From positions 26,451,708 through 26,515,707 of the forward strand of contig OZ025255.1 of assembly GCA_964019135.1 (NCBI GenBank): a stretch of DNA of 64,000 bases. The letters run 5' to 3'. How positions within the stretch are numbered: position 1 is the first letter of the stretch; every line of letters begins with the position of its first letter. Shown here in pieces: positions 31,199 to 41,731 of this stretch. The notes beneath the pieces are model-generated. The model saw only the letters and a program-made list of their open reading frames with translations, was not told where the DNA came from and did not search any database. Source of the stretch: Arenicola marina. Its lineage: Eukaryota; Annelida; Polychaeta; Arenicolidae. The position numbers and the translations under genes are program-made.

Positions 31199-32125
31199 CA
31201 TGCCTGCCACTGTCATTCTTGTCTAACATTGGTCATACCTGTCTAACATTGGTAATTCCTGTCTAACATTGTTCAGCGCTAACATTGGTAATATCTGTCT
31301 AACATTGGTAATGCCTGTCTATTGTGGATCATGCCTGTCTAATGTTCGTCATGCCTGTCTATTGTTGGTCATGCCTGTCTAATGTTGGTCATACCTGTTT
31401 AATGTTGGTCATACATGTCTAATGTTGGTCACGCCTGTCTAATGTTGGTCATACATGTCTAATGTTGGTCATACATGTCTAATGTTGGTCACGCCTGTCT
31501 AATGTTGGTCATGCCTGTCTAATGTTGGTCATACCTGTCTAACGTTGGTCATACATGTCTAATGTTGGTCACGCCTGTCTAATGTTGGTCATACATGTCT
31601 AATGTTGGTCATACATGTCTAATGTTGGTCACGCCTGTCTAATGTTGGTCATGCCTGTCTAATGTTGGTCATACCTGTCTAATGTTGGTCATACATGTCT
31701 AATGTTGGTCACGCCTGTCTAATGTTGGTCATACATGTCTAATGTTTGTCATACATGTCTAATGTTGGTCATACATGTCTAATGTTGGTCACGCCGGTCT
31801 AATGTCGGTCATACATGTCTAATGTTGGTCATGCCTGTCTAATGTTGGTCATGTCTGTCTAATGTTGGTCATACATGTCTAATGTTGGTCATGCCTATCT
31901 AATGTTAGTCATACATGTTTCATGCTGATCATGCATGTCTAATGTTCGTCATGCCTGTCTATTGTTGGTCATACATGTCTAATGTTGGTCATGCCTATCT
32001 AATGTTAGTCATACATGTCTCATGTTGATCATGCATGTCTAATGTTCGTCATGCCTGTCTATTGTTGGTCATACATGTCTAATGTTGGTCACGCCTGTCT
32101 AATTTTGGTCATGCTAATCTAGGTA
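31199..32125. repeat. 20-bp minisatellite
   Basis: About 45 copies of TGTCTAATGTTGGTCATACA and variants (CCTGTCTAAC at the left edge) lie here. Blocks of three to six units recur, indicating higher-order duplication. Each unit carries CTAAT or CTAAC close to a CCTGTCT-type segment. Confidence 0.95.
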
Positions 32126-32940
32126 CCCGTCCTTCTCAAAATTAATTAACAGTGATGGTGTATTTGAGGCACCCTGCGTGCTGTGTTAGATGCATGCCAG
32201 TGCCGTATGGTCAGTGGGTTATATTGTCACGATTCCATTGCCCCTGGATTAAGGTTTGTGTCTGTGTCACGTGCCGCAGATCCATCTGCAGACGACAACT
32301 GTTGATTCATGAAGAACGAATGAACCTGTTTGCAGCAACGTGCGATTTCTCTCCTCTACATACCAAACCATGAAAATATAAAAAAAGCTTACTCTTCTGT
32401 ACAATATATATATATATATAATATATATAGTTGCTTTTTATCTTGATCCAAAGCTGTAGAGCAGTTTTTACTGTCAGGTTAGAGTTTGTCGTAGACAGGC
32501 CCAGTAGTACATCATCCATGGGTTAGCAAAGATGGACAATTCAAAAGAAAAGCAAACTTTACTCATTACAAACAGTTGCCAAACGTAGCCTAAATTTGAC
32601 AACATAATTACTTACAAAGGGCAATTCCTAACGTTACTTATACAGATAAAAAATAAAACTGTTTCAGAAGCTTTGATCTATTCCGTATCCCGCCGCCCAT
32701 ATATCTCTATATGGTTATCAAGGGCATCCGCTTATCATAAAAGCAATAAACCCCGGATTGGAAATCAAACTTGGCCGCTCAAGTCTTAGTCCCAAGATGC
32801 GTCCTTGCAGCCTTTGTCAGGAAACATCACGTTGCGTGTGTACGTCGAAAAGCGCTGATGCGGCATGGAGTTTACATGTATTGTATTTGACCCCGCTGCT
32901 GTTGTTGACTCACCTGTCTGACCTGCCTGTCTCCTTGTAG
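32126..32940 (+). other. spacer before ZF15
   Basis: Non-coding, with a (TA)n tract at 32,404-32,430. It ends in CACCTGTCTGACCTGCCTGT then CTCCTTGTAG, the ZF15 acceptor. Confidence 0.5.
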
Positions 32941-33456
32941 ATGCCGAGCTCTGGCCTGAACCTTAGCGCCGACCAGCGGGTGATGTTGGACCGACTGCCA
33001 GCCAGCAACGCCGGCCCCTGCCCCGTGTGCCACGCCTTCAAGGGTCGCCTGAGGGAACACGTGCTTGTGTGCCACATGCGGGTCTACCGCTACAAGTGTC
33101 CCTACTGCGACCACGGGTTCTCCACCACCAGCGGCCTGCGGGGACACGTGTCCAAGCACACAGGCGTGAAGGCCTTCCGCTGCCCGATATGCCAGCGCGG
33201 CTACCAGTACAAGAAGGACATTCAGCTCCACATGGAGCGCATACACCCGGGGGCGTTCGCGGCGGCGGATATGACGTCATCATCGCCTTCGTTTACCGCT
33301 GGTCCTCGGGCAACCGCAGCGGATATGACGTCATCGGAGTCCTCATCGCCGCTGTTTGGCGCGGGTGAGACACAGCCAGCGACTCCTCGGTCGATGACTG
33401 GGTACCCCTGTGATCTAACGTCCCCGGTGAACTTAGTTAAAAATACTCAGCTTTGA
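32941..33456 (+). CDS. ZF15: alternative terminal zinc-finger exon
   Basis: The exon has 171 codons plus TGA and starts ATG CCG AGC directly after TTGTAG. Finger 1 (27-45) has the short CPVC-X9-HX4H form, as in ZF14. Finger 2 (53-73) has helix TTSGLRG. Finger 3 (81-102) has helix YKKDIQL and HX4H. A Ser/Ala-rich tail of about 70 residues contains a repeated (A)ADMTSS. The DNA behind it holds two TGACGTCA palindromes (33,272 and 33,326) in a shared GGATATGACGTCATC context. Confidence 0.85.
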   Translation: MPSSGLNLSADQRVMLDRLPASNAGPCPVCHAFKGRLREHVLVCHMRVYRYKCPYCDHGFSTTSGLRGHVSKHTGVKAFRCPICQRGYQYKKDIQLHMERIHPGAFAAADMTSSSPSFTAGPRATAADMTSSESSSPLFGAGETQPATPRSMTGYPCDLTSPVNLVKNTQL

Positions 33457-33561
33457 CTTTTGGTTCAAACCGGTACGTCAGTATGAGCTTTTGACTGCTG
33501 AATCCGTTCAAAACCATGAAAAGAACTGACACTGAACCCGGTGCAAACTACTAGGATTCAG

Positions 33562-33715
33562 TATCCGTATTTTTTCCTCTTTTTAGTAAAGTTATGAAAT
33601 TACTCATGACTTAATATCCGTATCTTTCCTCTTTTTAGTGAAGTTATAAAATTACTCGTATGAATCAATATCCGTATCTTTCCTCTTTTAGTAAATTTAT
33701 AAAATAATAAAGTGT
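33562..33715 (+). repeat. 53-bp tandem repeat in the ZF15 3' region
   Basis: Three copies of TATCCGTAT followed by TTTCCTCTTTTTAGT start at 33,562, 33,615 and 33,669. Each contains an acceptor-like pyrimidine-AG motif. The third runs into the AATAAA. Confidence 0.8.
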
Positions 33716-33721
33716 ATTATG
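33716..33721 (+). terminator. polyadenylation signal after ZF15
   Basis: AATAAA lies 259 nt after the stop and is followed by GTGTATTATGTGTC, a GU-rich element. Confidence 0.6.
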
Positions 33722-35912
33722 TGTCAATGTGCACCTCGAAGTGACCTCGTCGCATCTCATTATGGGTTTGTCATGTAATTGACGCGGTAAAATGCACCAA
33801 TTTGGTTTTGTGTATGCGGCAATGTAGTGAGAGATCACGTGGTGACATTCAGTTGCACCGTGCCTGTCATAGAGAATATGATTTGATGTGATACATTGTC
33901 ACCCGATTACCTTGACTATTATAAGATAAATAATCTAGCAAAATAGATAACGTAATTTACACGAGCTGTATGGTCAAAACCAAAGTAATATAAATTAATG
34001 CTTCACAGGTAACATTGTCTGTTGGACATGTATCAGCGGGCGAGTAAACTGATCTGTGTTACCTTGGTATTCTATGTAATAGCTATTGGTTTAATAAAAC
34101 ACGCATTTTGAAAGTCGTGTCTGCTGGAGGTACAATATACAGGAAGCAAAGCCTTGAGGCGGAGTATAAGAGGGAAAAACGACAAACACATGAGACCCAG
34201 AACAGAACCCAGAAGGCAAAAGGATGGAGAAGATTGAACGCAGGGTCTTTTCTTGTTGTATGTATTACTATATTCTAACGTGAACTCTATGTTCTAGATG
34301 TTACGCCCAATCTTACACTGCAATCAACCAAAAATCTTTCAGAACTCTTGACAATTGAACATCCGTGGAGACATGGACTAAATATAGCTTAATAATATAG
34401 AGATAGCAGATGTCCGGACTGAGCACGGAGACTTAATATATCGGGTCTGAGGACGGAGCCAGAATAGAGGGGAGGGAATACCTTTTCCGATCTCCGCGAT
34501 TGGCATCCAGAAATTCTTAGAGATTCGCGATCAGCTATTGGCAAATTTTGGGGATCGCTATCCGTACAATTCCTGGTTCAACGCGAAGACCCTTTGCCTA
34601 TTTACCGCGATCCGTTATAGCAGTATGTGAATTCCTCGATATTCGCGATATCACTTTTAGTGTGGGTTTTTTTCGCGCCCGGTCTTGAACAATCCTCATC
34701 TTCTGGGGATTCGAGATTCAGAGGGGGTACCCCCCCCCCCCCCACCCCGAGAATTCATCTAGACTGAGCACGACGGGGTCGGAGTATATCACGTTTGAGT
34801 ACAGAGATAGCAGATATCAGGACTGAGCACGGAGCCAGAATAGAGGGGATCCGGAATACCTTTTCCGATCTCCGCGATTGGCATCCATGAATTCATGGAG
34901 ATTCGCGATTTTTGGGGATCGTTATCCGTTCAATGCCTGATTCAATGCGAAGACCCTGCATAACATATCACGACTGAATACAGAGATAGCAGATATCCGA
35001 ACTGAGCACGGAGACAGAATGTAACGGGACTGAACGCGGAGACAGACTATTTATATATATATCGTGTTAGAGCGAGGAGCACAGTTTGAGCAAAGTTATC
35101 AACAATGATTGAGTCTGGCTAGAGTATTTTATTGCACTCAAATAAACAATATATTGTACTAAATTGATAAAGTCGTGCTTGAGTTGGAAAAGAATCATGC
35201 GGAACCTCGAAAATCACTGGAAAAAAAGTCACATTTGATTAGGAGGTTTACTTCCGAAGTTTGGCGAAACATGATACATGAGGTAGCTCAACGTGACACA
35301 GTGAACACAGGGGCCATAATGACTTTACCCAGCGTATAATTCGCTTTCAAAGCAGCGAATGAACACACCAGTGTGTGTGCAGAAGGAATCGTGCCGCTGG
35401 ATAACGGCTTGCTCCGGGTTCGATTCCCCCTCGGAGGTGATTCCATTTATCGGAACTGATTTAGACAGTCGACATGCCCGGCAGAAAATGGCCAATACAG
35501 CTTTGTGTGAAACCTTGAAATTATTGCTGCATGATGGAATCTGTAGGCTTTTAACGAGATCTTCGTCCAGTTTCCTGCATCGTTTGTCCGTTTTCATTTC
35601 GGGTGGCTTCCGTGGTACAATTTAGCCTTACGATGGCCCAAGACACGAATCATTGATCAGTTTTAAATGGCTTTCCTCGAGCCGGTTTAGCCTACGTGTG
35701 CGCAAAAGCGGCTTGCACCACTACTTCAACCATCCATGTTTGTCCTTTGAACACCTCTTCGATCTCACGTGAATATGCCGACGTTAAGTTAAACTTCATC
35801 TTATTTTAAGTGCGTGGCGTTTGTATGTCGATGGTGAAGTTAACATGATTACATAGAGTCGCCTGGTGAATAGTTAAGGGGGCAGAGTATTTTGACGGCG
35901 ATTAGTACTTTG
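33722..35912. other. spacer with a diverged local duplication
   Basis: No exon is supported. A tRNA-like B-box context GGGTTCGATTCCCCC at about 35,417 suggests a SINE remnant. A C-run lies at 34,731-34,742. Confidence 0.4.
34440..35035. repeat. tandem duplication, unit about 370 bp
   Basis: AATACCTTTTCCGATCTCCG then CGATTGGCATCC occur at about 34,478 and 34,855. GAGCACGGAG..CAGAATAGAGGGG precedes each and CAATGCGAAGACCCT-like sequence follows each. The copies differ by substitutions and a deletion in the second. Confidence 0.8.
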
Positions 35913-37462
35913 TAGAGATCTGCGCGGGCACGACTTATCTGCCCGCGCCCGCCCCGCGCCCGCACCAACTTGCCCGCGCCCGCCCCGCGCCCGCGTCTTA
36001 AGCCCCTTTGCTGCCCGCGCCCGCCTCGCGCCCACACTAACCTGCCCGCGCCCGCCCCGCGCCCGCAACGACTTGCCCGCGGGCGCCCGCGCCCGCACAG
36101 AGCTGCCCGCGCCCGCCCCGCGCCCGCAACGACTTGGCCGCGGGCGCCCGCGCCCTCACAGAGCGGTGGTGGCCGCGGACGATGAAAATGTGCCTTTTAT
36201 GGTAGGCTGGCCGCTTTCTGGTCCTTGGCATTTGTGACGCCTCATCGAAGTGGTGCCAGTCTGGCGGCCACTGTATGCGATAACACTTTGACAAGAAATA
36301 CAAGCAAGCGAAATCCAGATCTTGCCCCTCATCGTCTATTACAATCCCAATTTTTTTCCACACATCTGATTTTGCAGAATTAATGCGTCGAATGCTGAAT
36401 AAGCCGGATTTCACCGACCTATTGACTTGTGAATGTGTTGGTGGCATGGCTGTATCGTACAGGCCCCAGAAGACAACTGGCGTTGTAGCAGGGCGTTGCC
36501 TGTTTTATAGCCAACAGACGGAAGCTATGAGGCAGGCCGTTATATTTAATATCTCCTTCATTACTTTGAAGAGAACTCGCTCGGTTAATTGCGTTAATTG
36601 CCAATCGTGTCAATGAAGCCATTTTGACAGCTCTTCGCTCGAAATAGTTTTTGTCGTTATCCCCGTCTGGCAGTCTGACTTGTGACAATGACGCCTGCGT
36701 GGACCTCCTTGTTCCGTATGTAGCCGTAAAGGTATTTACTGCCTCTCGCCCCAGTTACCCCGTTATCGCTAATTCAACGGTTGCGTGACTTCCAATTTGT
36801 AACTTTACCTAATCTTTTGAGGGACAAAGAGATTTGGAAATAGAACCAGAGAGTGTGCGGGGGATGAAGAAATACATTGCATGCCCCAAACGACCGTACC
36901 TAACTACCTACTGGCTAGAAATAAATAACAATCTCACCCCTCTCCCCACCCCAGACCTGCCGCTTTTCTCTCAGCCTTGCATCCCACAAGTTGCACAAAC
37001 ACTTGTGTCAAGCACCCCCCACCCCTCCCCAACCCCCTCTCTTTTCTGGTTCTCTCTTTGTGTCTATGACGGACCCCGTACAGGAGATTATCATGTTTGT
37101 TTAACACATTGGGAGCCGTAGCCGCAACCACTAGGCCTTTGTCTCACAATATGCGAGATTACATGAAGCTTTATCGGTCGCAAGACAAGAAGATGCTTGC
37201 ACTAATTATTTACGCCGGAAACAGACGTTTTTATTGATGTACGAAAATATGATTTGTTACGGGTCGATGGTTTGGTGATAAGTGAATGAGAATAAGTTTC
37301 AAATACTGCGGGCGCAATGCGGGCAGTGCCCGCAAAGGCCTGCCCGCGCCCGCCCCGCGCCCGCAAGAAACGTGCCCGCACCCGCCCCGCGCCCGCGAAC
37401 CAGCAATGCGGGCGTGGGTACCCGCAGCCTGCGCGGGCATGCCCGCCCCGCGCAGATCTCTA
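35913..37462 (-). mobile_element. hAT-family DNA transposon, decayed, 1.55 kb
   Basis: The terminal inverted repeats TAGAGATCTGCGCGGG and CCCGCGCAGATCTCTA are flanked by the 8-bp direct repeat GTACTTTG (35,905-35,912 and 37,463-37,470), the size typical of hAT. Both subterminal regions are filled with GCGCCCGCCCC-type repeats. On the - strand at about 36,447-36,240 a frame resembles a BED zinc finger (SDVWKKIGIVIDDEGQDL, then ACLYFLSKCYRI). One of the usual Cys positions is lost. No full transposase remains, so the copy is non-autonomous. Confidence 0.85.
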
Positions 37463-37609
37463 GTACTTTGCTATGTAGGAACCCAAAATTCCAGGTTCCT
37501 CAAAGTTTTATACATTCCCGTTTAAGGAAACAATCCGACGTTACAAATCATCCGGTGATATTTGTGGTAGCAACTCTTCTTTAGAAGCAGATTATCATCC
37601 TCTTTCAGA

Positions 37610-37745
37610 GAAATCAAGGGGTGTAGCGGGTAGCGCATTAGACTGCAGATCCATAATAGGTCATGGGTTCGAATCCGCGCCGGGGCACCTAATCTTTGGT
37701 TAAACAGTCCTGAATAACCAACCAACCTGATATGGGGCAGGTTTT
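37610..37745 (+). repeat. tRNA-derived SINE
   Basis: GTGTAGCGGGTAGCGCATTA (A-box part), GACTGCAGATCC and a near-perfect B box GGGTTCGAATCC are followed by CGCGCCGGGGCACCTAATCT. It aligns with the copy at 24,310. Confidence 0.65.
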
Positions 37746-37950
37746 AACCATTCTTGTTCATCCTTTTTGTGGCGAGGCGAGGATATGGTCCCATTGCAGA
37801 AATTTTGTTCTCTCATATTTCCCCGTATAAATGCTCGATTCGATTTTATGAGACTGAGCTAAATCCAAATACCGTATGTTTTATCTTGTATCCCTTGTAT
37901 CGCCTCCTTATCTATATCTTGGACTCGTTATACAAGGAGGAACCGGCTCG

Positions 37951-38190
37951 ATAGCTCAGTGGGCGCTCGCATTGAGTGTTCTGGCCACCTGAGAGCCTAA
38001 CGGCACGTGGATCGACGGTTCGAGCCCCGCTGTGGTCATGTCTGTGTGGTTGCAGGATAAATATCCCATGTCCTTCATCGCAAAGAGTAGGGGGTTACCC
38101 CCGGGGACATGGCTCCACTCTCCCTTCCTTCTCCCATTGACGGGATATGACCAAGTGGATTAAAGTGTTCTGAATATACAACCCATCCTT
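37951..38190 (+). repeat. tRNA-derived SINE, second family
   Basis: TAGCTCAGTGGGCGCTCGCA is an A box and GGTTCGAGCCCCGCTG a B box, separated by about 60 nt. This spacing, and a non-tRNA tail of over 130 nt, argue for a SINE rather than a functional tRNA. Confidence 0.6.
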
Positions 38191-38620
38191 GTACAGGAGT
38201 GGAGATCTACGATCCCCGAGTAACGATAACTGGGGTTTGCAAACCTTTGCGATGACGTTTGTCGCTATATATGTAGCTTTTTTTGCCTGCCTCGATCTAT
38301 TCTCCCCAAAATCGTGAAAACGCATTTGTTTATCACCTACATTCAACAAATGAATGTGTAAACGGTTTGTGTGGTTTAGGCCAGCCTTATGTACACATGG
38401 TGTAAACTCGATCAACGTGAAACCTCCCCGGTTTATGAGATCAGAGATGATGTATGGTACCAAAGATGTATACGATCTCTGATCAGATAAATGATACGTG
38501 AATTGCGATCGGCCACGCACACACCGCAGATTAATCGAGAGTATGGCCCACGGACAGCACATTCGGCTTCGATGCCACTTAAAGTTCATTACTATATCTT
38601 CTCCTCTTGTTTTCTTTCAG
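38191..38620 (+). other. spacer before ZF16
   Basis: Non-coding. It ends in CTCCTCTTGTTTTCTTTCAG, a strong acceptor. Confidence 0.5.
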
Positions 38621-38932
38621 GCCCTAGGCCAGAATGCCGGTCCAGTCTCGTGTCCGCACTGTGGTCGAACCTTCGCGAAGACGAAAAACATGAACTCGCA
38701 CATTCGGCTGCTTCACTTGGGCATTTACCGCTACAAGTGCACCATCTGTGACCGCGGGTTCGCCTCCACGACGGGGCTGCGGGGTCACATGGCCTCCCAC
38801 TCCGGCATGAAGGCCTTCCAGTGCGTGATCTGCCACAAGGAGTACTCCTACAAGAAAGACGTCCAGGCACACATCGAAAGACAACACCCGCAAGTTGCGG
38901 CGGCCCCGCAAGCCGTCATGCCACACATATAA
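38621..38932 (+). CDS. ZF16: last alternative zinc-finger exon
   Basis: The exon has 103 codons plus TAA and starts GCC CTA GGC CAG. Fingers are at 11-32 (TKNMNSHIRLLH), 40-60 (TTGLRGH) and 68-89 (YKKDVQAHIERQH). Fingers 2 and 3 are close to ZF15 (STTSGLRG, YKKDIQL). Unlike ZF14 and ZF15, finger 1 has the normal 12-residue spacing. No further finger exon occurs to the right, and the next gene (DCP2) is on the opposite strand, so this is probably the end of the locus. Confidence 0.85.
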   Translation, partial: ALGQNAGPVSCPHCGRTFAKTKNMNSHIRLLHLGIYRYKCTICDRGFASTTGLRGHMASHSGMKAFQCVICHKEYSYKKDVQAHIERQHPQVAAAPQAVMPHI

Positions 38933-39019
38933 GGGTCGTTTTAGAATATCAGCGTTGTATGTAATGTCATCAGAGATAACTGGTTAAAGTTGGACAAGAA
39001 CGATTTGTCGTCCGAATTG

Positions 39020-39445
39020 GTAATTATCGCTGTATATGACGTCAGGATGGCTGACCATCGTGGTAATATAGCCGAATATGACGTCAGCACTTCTGACTAC
39101 TTTGGAATATCAGCGGTATATGTAAGGTTATCAGTAGTTTCAAGATTTGTCTTCAGAATTGGTTTTTATCGCTGGATATGACGTCAGGGTTGCAGAACTC
39201 CATGGTATATTAGCCGAATATGACGTCAGCACTTCTGACCCCCTCGTTGTAATTATAGCGGAATATGGCGTCAGCCCTGCTCTTTATCGTGCAATTATCA
39301 CCGGATATGACATCAGGAATGGCTGACTGTTGTGGTAATTACATCCGAATATGACGTCAGCCCTTTTCTTTATCCTGCAATTATGACAGGATGTGACATC
39401 AGGAATTGCTGACTGTTGTGGTAATTATACCCAAATATGACGTCA
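39020..39445. repeat. tandem array of TGACGTCA (CRE-like) units
   Basis: About nine units of 41-45 bp share (G/C)(G/A)ATATGACGTCAG, at about 39,033, 39,074, 39,173, 39,216, 39,261, 39,302, 39,347, 39,389 and 39,434. Three have a degenerate core (GGCGTCAG or GACATCAG). TGACGTCA is the palindromic CREB/ATF site. The array lies in the ZF16 3' flank. Confidence 0.8.
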
Positions 39446-39584
39446 ACCGTGGTAGTTATAGCAGAGAAGACTCTTACATCAGTCATCCACACTGGAATTG
39501 CCAAAATTGAGTATAATATTTTAGTTTTGATAGTTACCAAAGATGTTCTTTTATTTGCACTGCTTTCAAAAATAGTTCTTAAAA

Positions 39585-39590
39585 AATAAA
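39585..39590 (+). terminator. possible polyadenylation signal after ZF16
   Basis: AATAAA lies 653 nt after the ZF16 stop. The downstream sequence is not clearly GU-rich. Confidence 0.35.
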
Positions 39591-41459
39591 ACACATGTTC
39601 AAGGCAAAATATCAATTTTATTGCTTCCACTTTTCTTGTCTATGCAAAACTTCGCAACGTTACATACGAATGGTTACGTATGCATAGAACATCGGTGGTC
39701 GCGATGATAGACTCAGATAAGGAATAAAATGGTTGAACAGACAATTTTCAGGATACCCAAACAGGAATGACTAATTTTTATACCGTGCAAAAGAATCGTT
39801 TGATGCACTACGACCACAAATTATAACTTTATTCCAATAAAGATTTAATAGAAGAAATTACTCAGATGGATAATACGCAATAGAAAACGTCAATAAAAGT
39901 TCGCCGTTCGTTATCCGCGAATGTATTTGTCTAATGATGCAGTGAACGACCCCGTTGTCGTCCATAACTTTTGCCAACACGCCCGAACGACCAGTCGCAG
40001 CAAGCAGGTCATGACTTAAAGTCATCAACAACAATGTACATTGGACAAGACTAGTTTTAAAACAAATGTCGATTCACACTGTACACGGAGGAAGTGGTAC
40101 GAAAGATTGGCAGTGCCTGTTATAATACATAGAACAAACCTTGAATGACAGTGTGCTGTCTCACCCATAGGTCTCTCCGATTGGTCAATCTTTCAGGAGG
40201 CACGTTTTCACATCCAGACACGTTCTTGGAAACTCGTCATTTACAATAATAAAAACATATAAAAACCCACGTAACTTCCGACATATGACAACTGTCCACT
40301 ACCCTCTACTGTACATGATTTATCGCTGTTCTCAATGGACCATCTTCCGCTTAATGACGTACAGTAAGGAAGATACATGGAAGCGGACAGGAAGAGACGC
40401 CATCGGTGTTCCTGAATGGTCAGATTGCCAGCCTACATACATATCAGCAAAATGACCATGGTATCATGATTCAAGAAATCTTCCTGGGAAGTCATCCTGG
40501 ACATGAAGACGCCAATGTATGTAAAAATGACTGCTGCCGCAGACTCGGCTTCCCCACGGCTATGTTCACATGGCGTCAGCGGTTCCCATCCCAGGTCATC
40601 TCGCGGCAACACCACACATACTACATACAAGCCGTGTGTTCAGGCGCTGCTAGACATATGTCTGACAGATGCAGATTGTATGCCGTGCCGTGGGGGGGGG
40701 GGGGGGGGCAAGTCTTTGCTACAAATCCGCGTAAAGCATATATTCTGTACACCACCGGTCATACCCATCTATGACACACTTACAAATATTCTAGCCTCCA
40801 ATTCTGTCAACACTAGCTATTTCTCACTTATAAAACCAATAGGGTGTTGTACGCAACGCATGTAATACACGGCTCGGTGGGCAGTCGTACATATGAATAT
40901 CCAATGTTACAGCCGTTTACGCTGTGTCTCGTTGTCTGTGATCTTCAGACCAGTAGTTGACCTGGTTTGCACGTCCATGATATAAAACCTTAGTGAGAAC
41001 CGGCAGTCAAATCCCGTGGCTTTTATGAACCAAAATGTGACACACTCATATTCTAATGTCCGTGTATTTGTATATTTTTCGTCGTAAAGCAACAGTTTAA
41101 TTGCATTTAAGTGCAGTTTAATGAGTTTCGCCGACTGCTGATATCCTATATATATAGGTGATATCAGACATACACGACACAACATGGCGGGTTTAAGATT
41201 TCAATCGACGGCTCAGGAAGCCAGATAATTTCGGTTCACAAAACACAACCATGTGGGGTTTTAAAAAATAAAAATTCGATGGCTGAAAAACAAAGGCCTA
41301 CAATACACCAAAAGAAGGGTTTGATAGTTCGACCAACACTTTTAAGAACCAAGATATCCAGGCTCTACGACACACCATACTTGTTTTGATAGTTCAACCG
41401 ACAGTGGAACAATCCAGACGAGGATGGCCAACTTTAGACAACGCGTGGGGTTTAAGAGT
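39591..41459. other. convergent intergenic region between the ZF array and DCP2
   Basis: No exon is supported. A run of about 17 G lies at 40,692-40,708. An ATTAAA on the - strand (41,101-41,096) could be the DCP2 polyadenylation signal. Confidence 0.4.
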
Positions 41460-41731
41460 TCAGCCGACCGTGGGAGCCTCCGGGAACATAGCATGCATGA
41501 CGGCGTCGATATCCAGCTTGAAGTCGGCCCAGGTGGGTGAGAAGAATTCTCCGTCTTCTCTGTCGGGGGTGGCGGCGGCGGCCGTGGGGGCGGGGGCCGC
41601 CGGGGCGGGGGCGGGGGCGGGCACCCCTACCGCGGCGGCGGCGGCCGCGCGCTTCTGCTTCTTGTGACCCTTGCGGCCAGACCCCCGATCTTCTGTCTTG
41701 GTCTGTCTGTAGGCGCTACTGTGCTCGTCGT
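41460..41731 (-). CDS. DCP2: DCP2 last exon
   Basis: An Ala/Pro-rich GC-rich stretch precedes the conserved end [22 protein letters not shown] is at 41462-41460. Human DCP2 ends SFKFDHNAIMKILDL at the same place. Confidence 0.9.

Larger units (their letters stand above)
695..38932 (+). other. tandem array of 16 alternative 3'-terminal zinc-finger exons
   Basis: Sixteen C2H2 finger exons lie on the + strand over 38 kb, at 695, 1681, 2314, 2962, 4372, 6452, 7385, 9444, 12887, 15026, 17259, 19786, 22480 (decayed), 25904, 32941 and 38621. In every intact one the first base after the AG is the first base of a codon (phase 0), and each closes with its own stop. Such exons cannot be joined to each other in series, because each ends translation. 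They are interchangeable only as alternative last exons behind a common 5' part. Insect lola and mod(mdg4) use this plan with a BTB domain in the common part. That the common part here is BTB is inference, since it lies outside the window. An alternative reading is many tandem small genes, but no separate first exons are visible. Confidence 0.75.

Noticed and set aside
31199-32125. CRISPR-like regular repeats
   Set aside because: The 20-bp units are directly adjacent without unique spacers and the genome is animal. It is a minisatellite.
37951-38040. Functional tRNA gene
   Set aside because: A and B boxes are present, but the distance between them and the mismatched arms do not give a cloverleaf, and a SINE-type tail follows.
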